From positions 213,418,205 through 213,482,204 of the forward strand of contig CP136064.1 in NCBI GenBank assembly GCA_032622095.1: 64,000 nucleotides of DNA. Reading direction: 5' to 3'. Both the position numbers and the translations under genes were made by a program. The DNA comes from Siphonodentalium dalli (Eukaryota > Mollusca > Scaphopoda > Gadilida > Siphonodentaliidae). This document shows, in pieces, positions 45,691 through 56,690 of this stretch; the stretch's first letter is position 1; each line of letters starts with the position of its first letter. The notes beneath the pieces were generated by a model that saw only the letters and a list, made by a program, of their open reading frames with translations, had not been told where the DNA came from and did not search any database.

Positions 45691-46870
45691 AAAAATTAAT
45701 ACCGAATCACCACATCTCGAATTCCCTCGCTGAAATTATATATAATCACCCCTGGTCATGTGGTCCTGCTAGTCTGCTATGATGTTGGTGGTCATGCTGG
45801 GTTGCCATGACCCATGGTGTAGATCATGCCATGAATCTCTTCTCTGGCTAACGCCCGTTGAGATCATATTCCACAAGTGCAAAACCTTGGAACTTTTTGA
45901 AGTTTTGACAGGGAACCCCATAAAGTCGAAAATATTACGCGGGGAATATATTTCTTAGCTGTTATCTGTTCCTTAATAATGTACTTCACAGTATAGGTAA
46001 ATGTCCCAACTAAAAATTTCATGATTTTCTCTGACTTTTGTGAGCCGATATCGCAATAAACATCGAATTTATTACCCAGAGGAAATTCCATAATTGTAAG
46101 AGACACAAATTCACTCAAATCTTTAAATTTCGAGTTATATGACCTTCATCCACAGTGAAGTACATTATTAAGGAACAGACAATAACTAAGAAATATATTC
46201 CCCGCGTTATTTTTTCGACTTTGTAAAGATCCCTGTCAAAACTTCAAAAAGTTCCAAGGTTTTGTACTGGTGGAATATGATATCTACGGGCGTTATCCAG
46301 AGTAGAGATTCATGGCATGATCTAGCCATGATGCTGTTAGGGCAAACTGATTCCGTTACGAAAAGTACAGTTAGTTTTCTAAATTCGTCATTTTCGCGGT
46401 GTTTGGACACACCGAGCGATATAGAGAAAAAAAAACATTGTCTGTATGAATCATTCAAAAACATATTTAATTTTTAACAATTAAATAATGGCTGCGCTGG
46501 AGGTTGCAAAATGACGCGAATAGCCATCTTGATTGTAGTCGATTAGTAACAACTGATGCAACTAGTATTAATATATATCGCAATATATATGTTGTTGAAT
46601 GTTTGATATACATCCTGACTTTTCCTAGATATGTTCAGATTTTCCGAACACTGCGAAAATGAGAACTTTAGAACAAATAACGGTACTTTTCTTACCAGCA
46701 TCAGTTTGCCCTAATGTCATCAAAGCAATTCAGCAGGACCCACCAGCATCAAAACACATTAGCACTTGACCATGCAGGGGTGATAATGGTGGAGACAAAG
46801 GACACTCGACTTTACCAGGTTATATTATAGGACATGCCAGCTCTCTCTCTCAGATAAGGGATCGAAACTG
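45691..46870 (+). repeat. Family L related segment, interrupted by a C element
   Basis: AATCACCCCTGGTCATGTGGTCCTG (45743 onward) matches 13982 onward. ACCAGCATCAGTTTGCCCTA through CAGCAGGA and GGGGTGATAATGGT (46695-46790) match 14352-14435. The family C element at 45820-46324 lies between. Confidence 0.6.
45820..46324. mobile_element. Family C element, copy 3
   Basis: TAGATCATGCC to GGCATGATCTA, 505 bp. The flanks CCCATGGTG (45811-45819) and GCCATGATG (46325-46333) match at 7 of 9 bases, a decayed 9-bp duplication. Open frames 45864-46118 and 46207-46464 are reflections of the palindrome. Confidence 0.88.
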
Positions 46871-47261
46871 TCCATCAGAAGCACCATTGAGGGCCAAGAT
46901 TCGGCGTCGCTATATTCAAATCGATAGGTGGTCGACCCCGGAAGTTTACCGGGAGACCAATGTTTAATCCTTCAAACAGTCCCCCAATATTAAGTACTGA
47001 GATAAGTCGAGTGATAATAAACGACAACAACAACTGTATATCAGCAAACTATCTTGTTTTCTGGATAAGATCGGAGGGCCAGCGCGTGATTGTTCAGCGA
47101 AAACGGTCGATATATTATATAGTATTGCCGAATGGGTTACTCTTGAAAACGGAAAGTGAGAATGGGTACACAATGTACTCGAGGCAGGCTTTCAGATTGA
47201 AGTGAACAGGCAAATGGTATACACAACTTTGGAAACGTGGGGGTGGTTATACATATAGGCT
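46871..47261. other. No gene recognised
   Basis: Overlapping opposite-strand frames at 46960-47205. No features. Confidence 0.45.
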
Positions 47262-47265
47262 TTAA

Positions 47266-47851
47266 AGGGGTACTGTACGCCACATGTTGTTGTTGGTTTC
47301 TATAGTCTCCGAGTCGGAGAATAAGGTAACAATTTTTCCATTATTTGAAAGTCTGTTGAGTACGAAGTCATGTTACGGATGACAAATTTACCGGAATGCA
47401 AAAATACAAATTGTCGTTGTCGAGTAATTTTTGTAAAGTTTTCAACCAAATTAATCAAATAAAAGTTATATTATATGCATACTAGTCCCATATAATCATT
47501 TAAGTTATTGTATCGTCGCTAGTCAGTGAGTGGCTTGAGTGTTCTCCCCTTATCATCATAATATTTTAAGCAATCGTGTGTGCGATCGGTTTAAAAATCC
47601 AGTATCCCTCAATTACTATTTTTGATTACGGTAATTCGTAATTTAATTGACGCCATTTTATGGCTCCAGTCATAAATTCAATTTATATCAAATTATTAAC
47701 TTTTAAATTATAAAATTTTAAGATAGCCTTATATTAACCTGAGCGTTTACAGAATACATCTTCGACTCAAATTACTTATGTTTCTATATATTATCGATAT
47801 TAGATCGTTGTTGTCACCGGAAATTTAATGAAAATGGCGTACAGTACCCCT
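47266..47851. mobile_element. TTAA element with AGGGGTACTGTACGCCA ends
   Basis: TTAA at 47262-47265 and 47852-47855. Perfect 17-bp inverted ends AGGGGTACTGTACGCCA / TGGCGTACAGTACCCCT. 586 bp, AT-rich, non-coding. Confidence 0.9.
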
Positions 47852-47855
47852 TTAA

Positions 47856-49163
47856 GAATGTAATGATGGGTATGTGGTACACCTTCCGAAGTTCAGATTA
47901 AAAGTTGGAATTTGCATAAACAGGCCGTCAGAATGTGACGCCGTGGTACACACCCATGGTTCTAAAAGTGTCATAAACTGGTAATTTGCCGTTTTCTAAT
48001 CCAGCAATATGACATAGCAAATAAATGGGAACATTTGACTGCATATGGGTTTAATACGACAATTTCACGCGCGCTGTTTGTCATAAGACGATATGGCCTG
48101 GGGCTAACAAGGCCGCTCAGATGGTGACCGAAAGTTGAAAGAATTAAACCAATATGGGACATCATAGTCAGTATCCACACGGAAGGCGATAGAAAACGGT
48201 AATCCCACATTCGCTGTCATTAAGACGAATTGGCTTTCTTTGAAGAACACAATCTGGACGCATAATGCGTCATTAAAGTTTGTCAACTTCTCCTTTATTG
48301 CTGGTTTTGTTACCTGTTAAATTGATCTATTACACCGGTTACCTTATGTGCGAATCAGTTCAAACCCATGTTAGGCTACTTCAATTAAATGACCAATGAC
48401 CGAGGTTGAATATTCTGTCACATTAATATCATGGATGAATTGGACACTCGTCGGTTTTTATTGGCTATTAAATTAAGGTACCCAGTTTCCTATACAACTA
48501 CAATTAACCCTTCGATCTGAATGGATTTCACTTCTAAAAGTAGACATGGGAATGGTATACTCTTTATTTGCTGTGATATCTAATTAAATCAACAGATGAC
48601 GGTATATGGATTGTTGCATAATTATACCACAAAGATATGACGTTTCAGAAAGTCCTGTATGCAAGTTACAAATACCGTATATACCACGCAGCCGCATCTG
48701 CTGCTACACATTTTAAATATCTGTTCTCGAACGCATCTCCTGCAATGCGACTTTCCCAATTTGACTTCATAATTGTCACGCTGATGAATGAGTAGGCAGA
48801 ATGTCGACGACTCTACGAAGATATACATGAATGTAACTATGTGTTGCTAAAATATAATATATATGATGGGTACTGGTCAACAGAACAGGGAGACGTGGTG
48901 GGGATCCAAAACTCAAATTATGTCCTTCTCCGGTGAATTTCCAAATGGATATTTCAAGCTTGCATTTATATGACAGTGACTGCATGTGTATAACGTCCCC
49001 TCCCGATCAACATTACACCAACAGCTCAACCTCAACTTCCTGGTCACCGCGATATACCAACAAACGCTCGATAATGAAATATCAGTTCATTTCTATATTA
49101 GTGGCTGAGTTTTTTTTTTCGCTTACAAAACTTACCTGTGCACTCTGCATCGTGATCATGGCA
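47856..49163. other. No gene confirmed
   Basis: Minus-strand frames at 47971-48286 read in a protein-like way over short stretches but switch frame and lack splice support. A minus-strand GTAAGT donor is at 49138-49133, preceded by MITMQSAQ or GCHDHDAECT depending on frame, but no convincing acceptor or start was found. Confidence 0.35.
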
Positions 49164-49203
49164 TCCCACACCTAGTATCCGTATCCCACACCTAGTATCA
49201 GTA
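49164..49203 (+). repeat. 17-bp direct duplication
   Basis: ATCCCACACCTAGTATC occurs twice in tandem (49164-49200 region), directly before the next element. AATACTAGGTGTGGGTGC near 49818 is its complement. Confidence 0.75.
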
Positions 49204-49352
49204 TAGTCCAACAAATTAGACGATTCGGATTAAGACCTATTTTAATATTTGGACATTTATATTTATATCCCTCATCTATAAGGATTAATAATATCGTAAA
49301 TGTCCAAATATTAAAATATGTATTAATCCGAATAGTCTAATTTGTTGGACTA
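49204..49352. mobile_element. 149-bp foldback element with perfect 9-bp TSD
   Basis: GTATCAGTA at 49195-49203 and 49353-49361. Arms of about 56 bp begin TAGTCCAACAAATTAGACGA and end with the complement, around a 37-base AT-rich loop. Different sequence from family C but the same 9-bp duplication. Confidence 0.93.
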
Positions 49353-49361
49353 GTATCAGTA

Positions 49362-50018
49362 GGGCTATGATTTATGAATTACACCACATTAGGAAAGGCA
49401 AAATCCAGATGCAACAATAGACAATTGCCTTTGCCATCATAGTTTCAATCTGATCTAATCATTGCCAAGACTTGATAAATTCTTATATAGTATCTTCATA
49501 CTAACTTTCCACTAACTCATCATGCAGACTTGTGATTTATTGTGCTTACGTAATGTGATTATTCAAGGATACAATCAGAGGATAAACTCAAGCATTTACA
49601 GAACATTACCTGTCAACAGGGTGCTCCCGGTCCGATATAGGGGAGGAAGATTCAGACACCAACAACATGGCAGATTCGTAATGCGATTAGATATATAGGA
49701 ATGCAGATGGCGTCGCAAAACTCAGTTCGAAATCAGAACAATGAATTGTACTGCGAATAAAAGTTACCGTTAAAGTTACCTAATTATAGTTTTCATGGCT
49801 TCTTTAGCAAACCGAAATACTAGGTGTGGGTGCTACAATATACTGGCCATATCCGAGGTTTTTTTTTACTACACAATGTGCTCCTGGTAGAAGGCTTGAT
49901 AGGCATCACAAATATAGCAACATGTACGAGAAGTTGAGAACAAATATTCTGCAAGTACTGTCATTAATTATGCTTTTTTAGTACATTAAATCGGCAATGG
50001 CGACAGTGTATTCACGTG
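49362..50018. other. No gene recognised
   Basis: Nothing identified. Confidence 0.45.
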
Positions 50019-50022
50019 TTAA

Positions 50023-50519
50023 AGGTACGGTTGGCCTTGGCGGTGGGTATCCTGTGAAAATATTTCCACCCGTCAAAAACCGCCACAAACAGAAAGAACA
50101 ACAAAATGTAGACAGACTTTGTCCGTATACAAATAAGAAATATCGCATAAACAGTATGTTATTGTCATATTTTTGACCATTGTTATGTAAACAAAAGCAT
50201 AAACAGTTACTTTTCTGGTGTTTGTTTATATTATGATGGTAAACATAAAGAGCGTTCTTTGTGGGTGAATTCCTGATATGGAACGAATAAAGAGCGTTTA
50301 TGCCATCTGTGTGTGATTAGCCAACAGCATTGTGTTGTCTTCTGTAACACAATCAGGCTCTTGCTTTATAGGTAAAATATAATAAATCTTTATGATAACA
50401 TGCTGTTTACGCGATGGTCATGGTATATATGAACGAAACTGTATGCGTTTTAATGTTTTTCTGTTTACGGTGATTGGAACAAATATGAATATTTTCGACA
50501 ACTAAGGCCTCACGTGCCT
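50023..50519 (+). mobile_element. Family F TTAA element, copy 1
   Basis: TTAA at 50019-50022 and 50520-50523. The ends AGGTACGGTTGGCCTTGG and CTAAGGCCTCACGTGCCT are imperfect inverted repeats. The interior includes two AATAAAGAGCGTT-type motifs. 497 bp, with about ten visible differences from copy 2. Confidence 0.9.
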
Positions 50520-50523
50520 TTAA

Positions 50524-50805
50524 TATCAGACGGTGTCCTTCAATAGTTGCCCAAGTAAATACATCTGGGGAGAGACGAACAGACAACAGATGCAACTGCG
50601 TGAATTGCGTTTCAAACGGAGGAGCGATTCTTGGTAGATTTCATTGCCGACACGTGCTCGTCGTTTATAAATCTAGGTACCGTCATGCGACATATGTTGG
50701 ACGCATTCATGAATCATGTGCATGCGTAGCTCAGGATTAAATGGTACATGTACCGCGGCTTCATAACACCTCTATAAACCTACGAGGATGGAAACAGGTA
50801 GATTG
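50524..50805. other. No gene recognised
   Basis: Short unassigned segment. Confidence 0.45.
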
Positions 50806-50872
50806 TTAACACTTAAAAGTATGCATATTTTATATTTAGTAAATATAAAATATGCATACTTTTAAGTGTTAA
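50806..50872. repeat. Perfect 67-bp palindrome (33-bp arms, 1-base centre)
   Basis: The left arm 50806-50838 begins TTAACACTTAAAAGTATGCA. The centre is G at 50839. The right arm 50840-50872 is the exact complement ending GTGTTAA. Both outer tetramers are TTAA, so it could be a minimal TTAA-target element. Confidence 0.95.
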
Positions 50873-51506
50873 TATTATATTAATGAGATACCGTCCTCAA
50901 ATCGCTTTTACCCGGTACCTTTCAAAGCCAGGTTCGGCACTTTTTCAATCGGTCAAAAGTTCTTCAGATCATGTGTTTGTATAATGTTTACCTCCGACTT
51001 TTAAATAAAAATAAAATTTCCGTATCGATCTATCTCCGACTACCTTCAAATTAAGTATGGACTTACGGGACGAATTAAGGGGTCCTCAACCAAACCACAT
51101 TTTATATACCGCAGCTCCGTCAAGATGTTACCACTTTATGGTGTTTACTGTCTTGTTTCGACAAACTCCAGACACCATAAAACTGACACTCGATATAAAG
51201 TGGGTGACTTGTCTATAGACTAGTACTGAAGAGCATGTGAAGTTTCAAAAGTACATCTGGGTCAAACTTCGACGATTTGTACGATTGTATTAAATACCAA
51301 TGCATGCATATCGATCTGATAGACAGATACTCGTGGAGTAATCGGGAGTTACCGGTGCCTCCTCACGAGCCGGCAAAACTTCTTACTACGACGCCCGATC
51401 GCATGCACACTGTGTCTTAGGCGTTTGTTTATAAAAAAAAAAAGCAGGTCGCCTTTTACAGGTGATATGATACATGAGATTTCGCCACGAGGGAATTAAG
51501 ACTTAC
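50873..51506. other. Downstream of exon 1 (minus strand): intron expected
   Basis: If the exon at 51507-51588 is spliced, this is intron 1. A GTAAGTCC donor at 51066-51059 follows a 20-codon open stretch ending LVEDPLIRP, but no acceptor was identified, so no second exon is called. Confidence 0.4.
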
Positions 51507-51588
51507 CTTGCACAGTTGACACCACACTATCCGAAGCATGAACTGCGACACATAAAAAACATAACAGTAATCCGATTTTGATCCACAT
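51507..51588 (-). CDS. First coding exon of a secreted or membrane protein
   Basis: Read 51588 to 51507. The ATG opens MWIKIGLLLCFLCVAVHA followed by SDSVVSTVQ and one further base, then GTAAGT (51506-51501), a consensus splice donor, in phase 1. The peptide has a short positive n-region (K4), a hydrophobic core of about 12 residues and a VHA|S cleavage site: a textbook signal peptide, predicted cleavage after Ala18. Phase-1 introns just after signal peptides are common in extracellular proteins. Upstream, TATA and CCAAT motifs (51793-51822) fit a 5' UTR of about 175 bases. No later exon can be assigned with confidence, so the mature domain and function are unknown. It is the best-supported cellular gene feature in the window, flanked by two direct copies of family F. 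Confidence 0.7.
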
Positions 51589-51792
51589 GGTAGAAAACAC
51601 AACCAGCGAACGTATTTACACCAGCTACATACACCTGAAGATTGCTATTTGTTACACAGGATGCAGGTAAAAACGTTTGTAAACTTTCCCAGTCATATTC
51701 GTTCTAATGAAATTGTCTGCACATTATCGTAGTACACAAGGCCAAGCTTCAATGAAAGCAAACTGAAGGAGACCCAACGTCACAGTGTGTGA

Positions 51793-51822
51793 TTTATAAA
51801 TAGCTCGCCGGCTTCAAATTGG
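51793..51822 (-). promoter_or_regulatory. Candidate promoter for the secreted-protein exon
   Basis: On the minus strand, CCAAT (51822-51818) precedes CTATTTATAAA (51803-51793), a TATA-like box. Transcription would start near 51765, about 175 bases before the ATG. A TGACGTTGG CRE-like motif lies just downstream (about 51782-51774). Confidence 0.45.
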
Positions 51823-51884
51823 ATAGCAGAGCTGAGTGAGTGGGATTTCCTAGAGTATAAAGAATCTATCAATATTACAACTAC

Positions 51885-52080
51885 GTGCCGTTAAGACGGT
51901 ATGTGTAACACTATTGTGTGCCGGGCATTCAGAGACATGTCTTCCGTGACCCATTATCGGCCGAAGTAAACCGCCAGCACATACCGTGACTCCATATAAA
52001 TTCCGCTATCAAATTAATGGTGTATTTCTAAGTATGATGTAATATGAATTTCTCAAAAAACTTATTTAGTTAATAATAGT
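51885..52080 (-). repeat. Family J block, copy 1
   Basis: Contains GTGTGCCGGGCATTCAGAGA, GACCCATTATCGGCCGAAGT and AAGTATGATGTAATATGAAT. Related blocks lie at 54998-55160, 55285-55395 and 57850-57945. This copy lies just upstream of the candidate promoter. Confidence 0.7.
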
Positions 52081-52278
52081 TTAATAAGGGGGAGATGCAT
52101 GTTTTGCATAAATCAGTCAAGCCAAAAATGGCAAGAGATTTTCTCTCATATCTATAATCTTCATTGTATATATATCTTTAATTATCCTCCATTACTGAAG
52201 ATTATATATGAACAAATGGCAAATAAAGAACATGATACAAACGCTTATACATAAGCATATGAACAATCAAAAGTATAT

Positions 52279-52283
<5 letters not shown>

Positions 52284-52342
<59 letters not shown>
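52284..52342. repeat. (TA)n microsatellite
   Basis: About 29 uninterrupted TA units. It generates artificial Ile-Tyr open frames on both strands. Confidence 0.95.
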
Positions 52343-52344
<2 letters not shown>

Positions 52345-52713
52345 TTATGCATGGAGTTGGGTCTGCGCGCCTACGTACATGTACCGTCACGTACTGTTCG
52401 GCATGACTACACGCGGTAGTAATGCATCCGAACGCCATTTCGTTGCCGTATGGTACGCACACATAGGGGCGCAGCACGTGCACCCGGGCGCGCAGGATAT
52501 GCTGAAGCATTGGATTGTCATCCTACTGGCCAACTGATCCCAACCGAATGGGACGCACGCACCAACACGCACAGGCACACGTGTACACGCAACTTACACG
52601 ATTTATTTGTATACTTGAATGGTTTTATAAAGCAAGTGCGTTTTCAATATAATATAATTCGTGTGAGAATTGGAGACATATTATAACCTGGATATCACGT
52701 GTCACGTATATAG
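52343..52713. other. No gene recognised; GC-richer patch
   Basis: 52360-52580 is richer in GC and CpG (GCGCGC, CACCCGGGCGCGC) than its surroundings. Overlapping frames on both strands, none convincing. Confidence 0.45.
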
Positions 52714-52717
52714 TTAA

Positions 52718-53215
52718 AGGTACGGTTGGCCTTGGCGGTGGGTATCCTGTGAAAATATTTCCACCCGTCAAAAACCGCCACAAACAGAAAGAACAACAAA
52801 ATGTAGACAGACTTTGTCCGTATACAAATAAGAAATATCGCATAAACAGTATGTTATTGTCATATTTTTGACCATTGTTATGTAAACAAAAGCATAAAAA
52901 GTTACTTTTCTGGTGTTTGTTTATATTATGATGGTAAACATAAAGAGCGTTCTTTGTGGGTTAATTCCTGATATGGAACGAATAAAGAGCGTTTATGCCA
53001 TTTGTGTGTGATTAGCCAGCAGCATTGTGTTGTCTTCTGTAACACAATCAGGCTCTTGCTTAGGTAAAATATAATAAATCTTTATGATAACATGCTGTTT
53101 ACGCGATGGTCATGGTATATATATATGAACGAAACTGTATGCGTTTTAATGTTTTTCTGTTTACCATGATTGGAACAAATATGAATATTTTCGACAACTA
53201 AGGCCTCACGTGCCT
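52718..53215 (+). mobile_element. Family F TTAA element, copy 2
   Basis: TTAA at 52714-52717 and 53216-53219. 498 bp in the same orientation as 50023-50519. Differences include CAGTTAC/AAGTTAC, TGAATTCC/TTAATTCC and a 4-base gap in GCTTTATAGG. Confidence 0.92.
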
Positions 53216-53345
53216 TTAAAGTGAAGTATAGTGAGGTATATATATAATTATATGTGACATATTCATTTCGATGACAATATTATTGTGGGCAATATATGTA
53301 TGAATAAAAAGAAGGTCAAATGTGCACTATATTAAGTAACACCGG

Positions 53346-54170
53346 TCATACCAGCATATATAGGTAATAAGCTTGCCACATTTTGACAACATTTTTGAAA
53401 AATATAATTGGAATGTCGTCATCTTCAATCATTATATCGCTCTCAATTTCTGATAAGTTGCCAAGGAGCACACTTAATTTGGCTTCTCCTGAGAGCGATT
53501 CGTATTTGATGTAGGCATTAATCCCAAGTGCATCCATATAATAATAAAATATTCCATCTCATTTCTAAACGAAAACATGGCCGTACAATCAATGAATATA
53601 TGAGACAAAATGTCGGTCGTGGTAGAATCACAGTTCGTACATGAAATTTCTCTGTTGATTCCTATTTGGCTTATCAATTTGCCAATTGTGAGATACATGG
53701 TCTTGTCTTCTGGATATAATTTGCATAGGCGCCAAACATAGGACATACATAATTATGTGTGTATTCTATTGAAGAGAGAAAAACTTGGGTCAGAATTTGT
53801 TCTTGATTTCCATGCATCCGCGTGTGATGTTTCCATTCCTGTGTTAAAAATATGTTTCCACGAGTTTTTGTCCGGAAAAAGAGACTCTGTGGCAAATTGG
53901 TAAAGGTAATTCGATAAGTCATATTGATCAAGTATTTGCATAATGTCACAAAAGTAGTTTTTAGAACAAGACAAGCGAGACTCAGTGGTAGACAGAAGCG
54001 TGTATTCATACATTCTGTGAAAGAAAACTTGTTTAACAGTTTTCTTATTGTTGCATTCAACATTGCACAGGGATGATAATAGTGACATTTTCTTTTTATT
54101 TATGTAGACTTCTATTGAGTGAATTCCAAGTAAGCCAAGAGCGATATCGGTCCGGGTATTTGTGTCTTGG
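53346..54170 (-). pseudogene. LINE reverse-transcriptase polyprotein, C-terminal relic
   Basis: Read 54170 to 53346. The first frame has TDIALGLLGIHSIEVYINKK and continues to FSLFNRIHT (stop near 53753). The next frame carries MSYVWRLCKLYPEDKTMYL and the zinc-binding motif CTNCDSTTTDILSHIFIDC (Cx2C, Hx4C), the zf-RVT signature found after the RT domain of CR1/Jockey-type LINEs. A third frame then has INAYIKYESLSGEAKLSVLL and ends in a stop at 53346. Two frameshifts separate consecutive parts of one protein. The catalytic RT motif (YADD) and endonuclease lie outside this 5'-truncated copy or are lost. The 3' end abuts a family F element. Confidence 0.75.
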
Positions 54171-54997
54171 CTCTATGAGAGGAGGCTTCATTTGTATCTG
54201 ACATGACGTTGAGTTAGATTTTTAATTGCACCATATATAATCATATCCCCATATATTGTAATGAAGAATAAAGCAGTCAGAAATATTCTAGCCCAATGAA
54301 AACTTGGTTGTTATGCAGCGTGGTGCACTCGAGCAGGTAGCAAGACAATTGGAAATAGGCCACATTATTAAGAGATCGAGATGGTCTGCTTTAACTTGGT
54401 TGTGAACCCATGACCCACAACTCATCTCAGCCCATTTTTTCATTGATCAACAGGCATGGCATGAACATTCTCAAATATAAAAAATGGTTTATGGGTAGCT
54501 TTCTAAATGAAAATAATCATTTTAATTTCACGAATCCAGAATATTTAAGTCTCCTCTCATGGTCTTGAGATATGGTATCATAGATATATGAACTGCACTT
54601 AAAAAAAACATTATTTTACTGAAGTTCTTGGTACCTGAAAACAGTTAAATTATAAATATTGTTCATACCATAAAGTACAGCAAATGAGGTTATATTATTC
54701 AAAGGGTCGATGGTTCTGTAAATATTGTGTCAGAATAATCGCTTGTACCGAATTTCCCAAAGAAATTCCTGACAGATTTTGAGAAAAATTATTGAAATAC
54801 CAGGAAATTGTGGCAAAACGTACGTCTGACCCTTCAAGACATGCATGGTGTAACCAGCAAAAATGTCGAAAATAAATAACACTATTGCATACATCTGTAT
54901 TCCTTCGTTCGTTGCAAATATCATGTACATGTAGTTTTAGTTATTCATAACTATTATAAAATATACAGAGACATGATCAAATAAAAAATAAGTCGAA
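54171..54997. other. No gene confirmed
   Basis: A minus-strand frame at 54730-54930 begins with a hydrophobic stretch (MYAIVLFIFDIFAGYTMHVL), but the rest is AT-rich translation and there is no good donor. Confidence 0.4.
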
Positions 54998-55395
54998 AAG
55001 AAATAACACTATATTGTGTGCAGGGCATTCAGAGCCATGTTATCTTTGACCCATTGTCGACTGAAGTAAACCGCCAGCTCAGACACCCTATATACACGTA
55101 ATATACTTATCAACTATTTTTGTAAGTATGATGTAATATGAATGTTTTCATAAGTATTAAGGCATATTGTAATAAAAAAAGAACTAGAAACTACCGTCAT
55201 AATGTCCAAAGTATTTGATTAAACGTCTAGTACATTTTCTTTGTAAATCATAATTATAAATACAATACAAATATTACAAATGTATACGTGCCATTACTTA
55301 TTGACGGCATGTAACACTGTATTGTGAGCCGGACGTTCACTGGCTCAGAGACCCATTCTTTGACCCATTATCGGCCGAAGTAAACAGTCTGTTCT
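54998..55395 (-). repeat. Family J blocks, copies 2 and 3
   Basis: Copy 2 (54998-55160) has GGGCATTCAGAGCCATGTTA and TAAGTATGATGTAATATGAA. Copy 3 (55285-55395) has GTGAGCCGGACGTTCACTGG and GACCCATTATCGGCCGAAGT. Their order and orientation match copy 1. Confidence 0.65.
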
Positions 55396-56049
55396 CGTAA
55401 AAATAAGCACAATGCGCTGCAATGCGGGCGTATTTTATAATTGCGCGAAATAAGCTCTATATTGGCCTAAACGCTGGTTAGTTAAACAGTCCTATATGGG
55501 ACAATTCCAAAATGAAATAAGCCCGTATTGTGCTTAAATTCACGAGAAAATGCTGGAAAATAACACGGATAAACAAACTCACGACCAGATCCACACACTT
55601 TATAATGTGTTTTCCCTGTGGTCTGCGCCATCCAAATTAACGGAATAACTAGAATAACGGGAAAATTCCACTATGGCATAGGCTTATTTCAGAATAAAAT
55701 TAGTCCAACATGAACCTATGTGAATATTTAGGTCCAATATGAACCTATTTGCACGAGATATATGTTGCAGAAAAAGTAAACCGGTCGCTCAGATATATAA
55801 TATATATGCCTCTAATGTCCACATTGTGCCTATTTTCACAACGGTCTGGAAAATAACAGGAAAAAACCAACTCACGACTTACTCTTTATTGTGTTTTCAT
55901 TGTGGCATGTGCCATCCACCGGATTCAGAATTAAACAAGTCCAATATGAACCTATGTGAATATTTATGTCCAAATATGAACCTATAATTTCACGAGGATG
56001 TGTTGCGGTAAAAGTAAACCGGAGTCGCTCCGATACTCCAAAAAAATAA
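55396..56049. repeat. Left arm of inverted repeat M, with internal direct repeats
   Basis: 55617-55760 (TGGTCTGCGCCATCCAAATT, AATTCCACTATGGCATAGG, TCCAACATGAACCTATGTG) is the approximate complement of 56865-56970. GTCCAATATGAACCTA recurs at 55732, 55938 and (inverted) 56880. The element between the arms is about 1.1 kb. Confidence 0.6.
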
Positions 56050-56690
56050 TTATACCCCCCCCCCCGCAACGAAGTTAGGGGGGTATACTGGAGTCAGCTT
56101 GTCCGTCCGTCGTCCGTCCGTCGTCTGTCGTCCGTCGTCCGTCCGTGGACACAAATTTGTCCGGAGTTTTTCTCAGTCGTTTTTGATCAATTGTCGTGAA
56201 ACTTGGCACAGACATCAACCACCGTGGGAACCTGTGCACCTGCGATTATGACGTCTGTCGGACTTTTTTTCGTGGAGTTATCCCCCCTTTTTCGACTTAG
56301 AATTTTTTTGCAACATGTATACTTTTGTCCGAGCTTTTATTCCTACATTTTCGGTCAATTTTTTTAAAACGTGGCACAGATATTTAGTACCATATGAACT
56401 TGTTCACCTGCGATTATGACGTCTGTCCGACATTTTTTGGTGGAGTTATTCCCCTTTTTCGACTTAGAATTTTTTTCGCAACATACATAATTTTGTCCAA
56501 GCTTTTATTCCTACATTTTTCGGTCAATAGGTTTAAGATTAGGGTTATGGTTGTACACCTGCAATGGGAACTGTTATTTTATTATTTTAACTAAATGTTT
56601 ACTGACATGTGAAACATCTTAGTATTTTAAAAACAGGGGAGTATCCGTAGTCCCATTGGGACAGTCACACCTCTAGTTATATATATATAC
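56050..56690 (+). mobile_element. Transposon fragment with GTCC-rich minisatellite
   Basis: Starts with a C tract and CGCAACGAAGTTAGGGGGGT, a hairpin-like start, then a GTCCGTCCGTCGTCC array (56098-56150). Two diverged copies of the block CACCTGCGATTATGACGTCT / CCCCTTTTTCGACTTAGAAT follow (56238-56300 and 56406-56480). The right end is CAGTCACACCTCTAG near 56675. No coding region. Confidence 0.55.

Noticed and set aside
49133-49200. Second exon joined to the signal-peptide exon
   Set aside because: A consensus GTAAGT is present and one frame reads GCHDHDAECT, but the only AG available upstream has no polypyrimidine tract and lies in a 17-bp tandem repeat.
52202-52537. Open frames of about 100 codons across the TA repeat
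   Set aside because: Their core is Ile-Tyr repeats translated from the microsatellite on both strands. The same applies to 62928-63364.
54730-54930. Minus-strand signal-peptide-like frame
   Set aside because: After the hydrophobic start the translation is AT-rich. The nearest donor-like GTACGT is weak, and no promoter motifs were seen.
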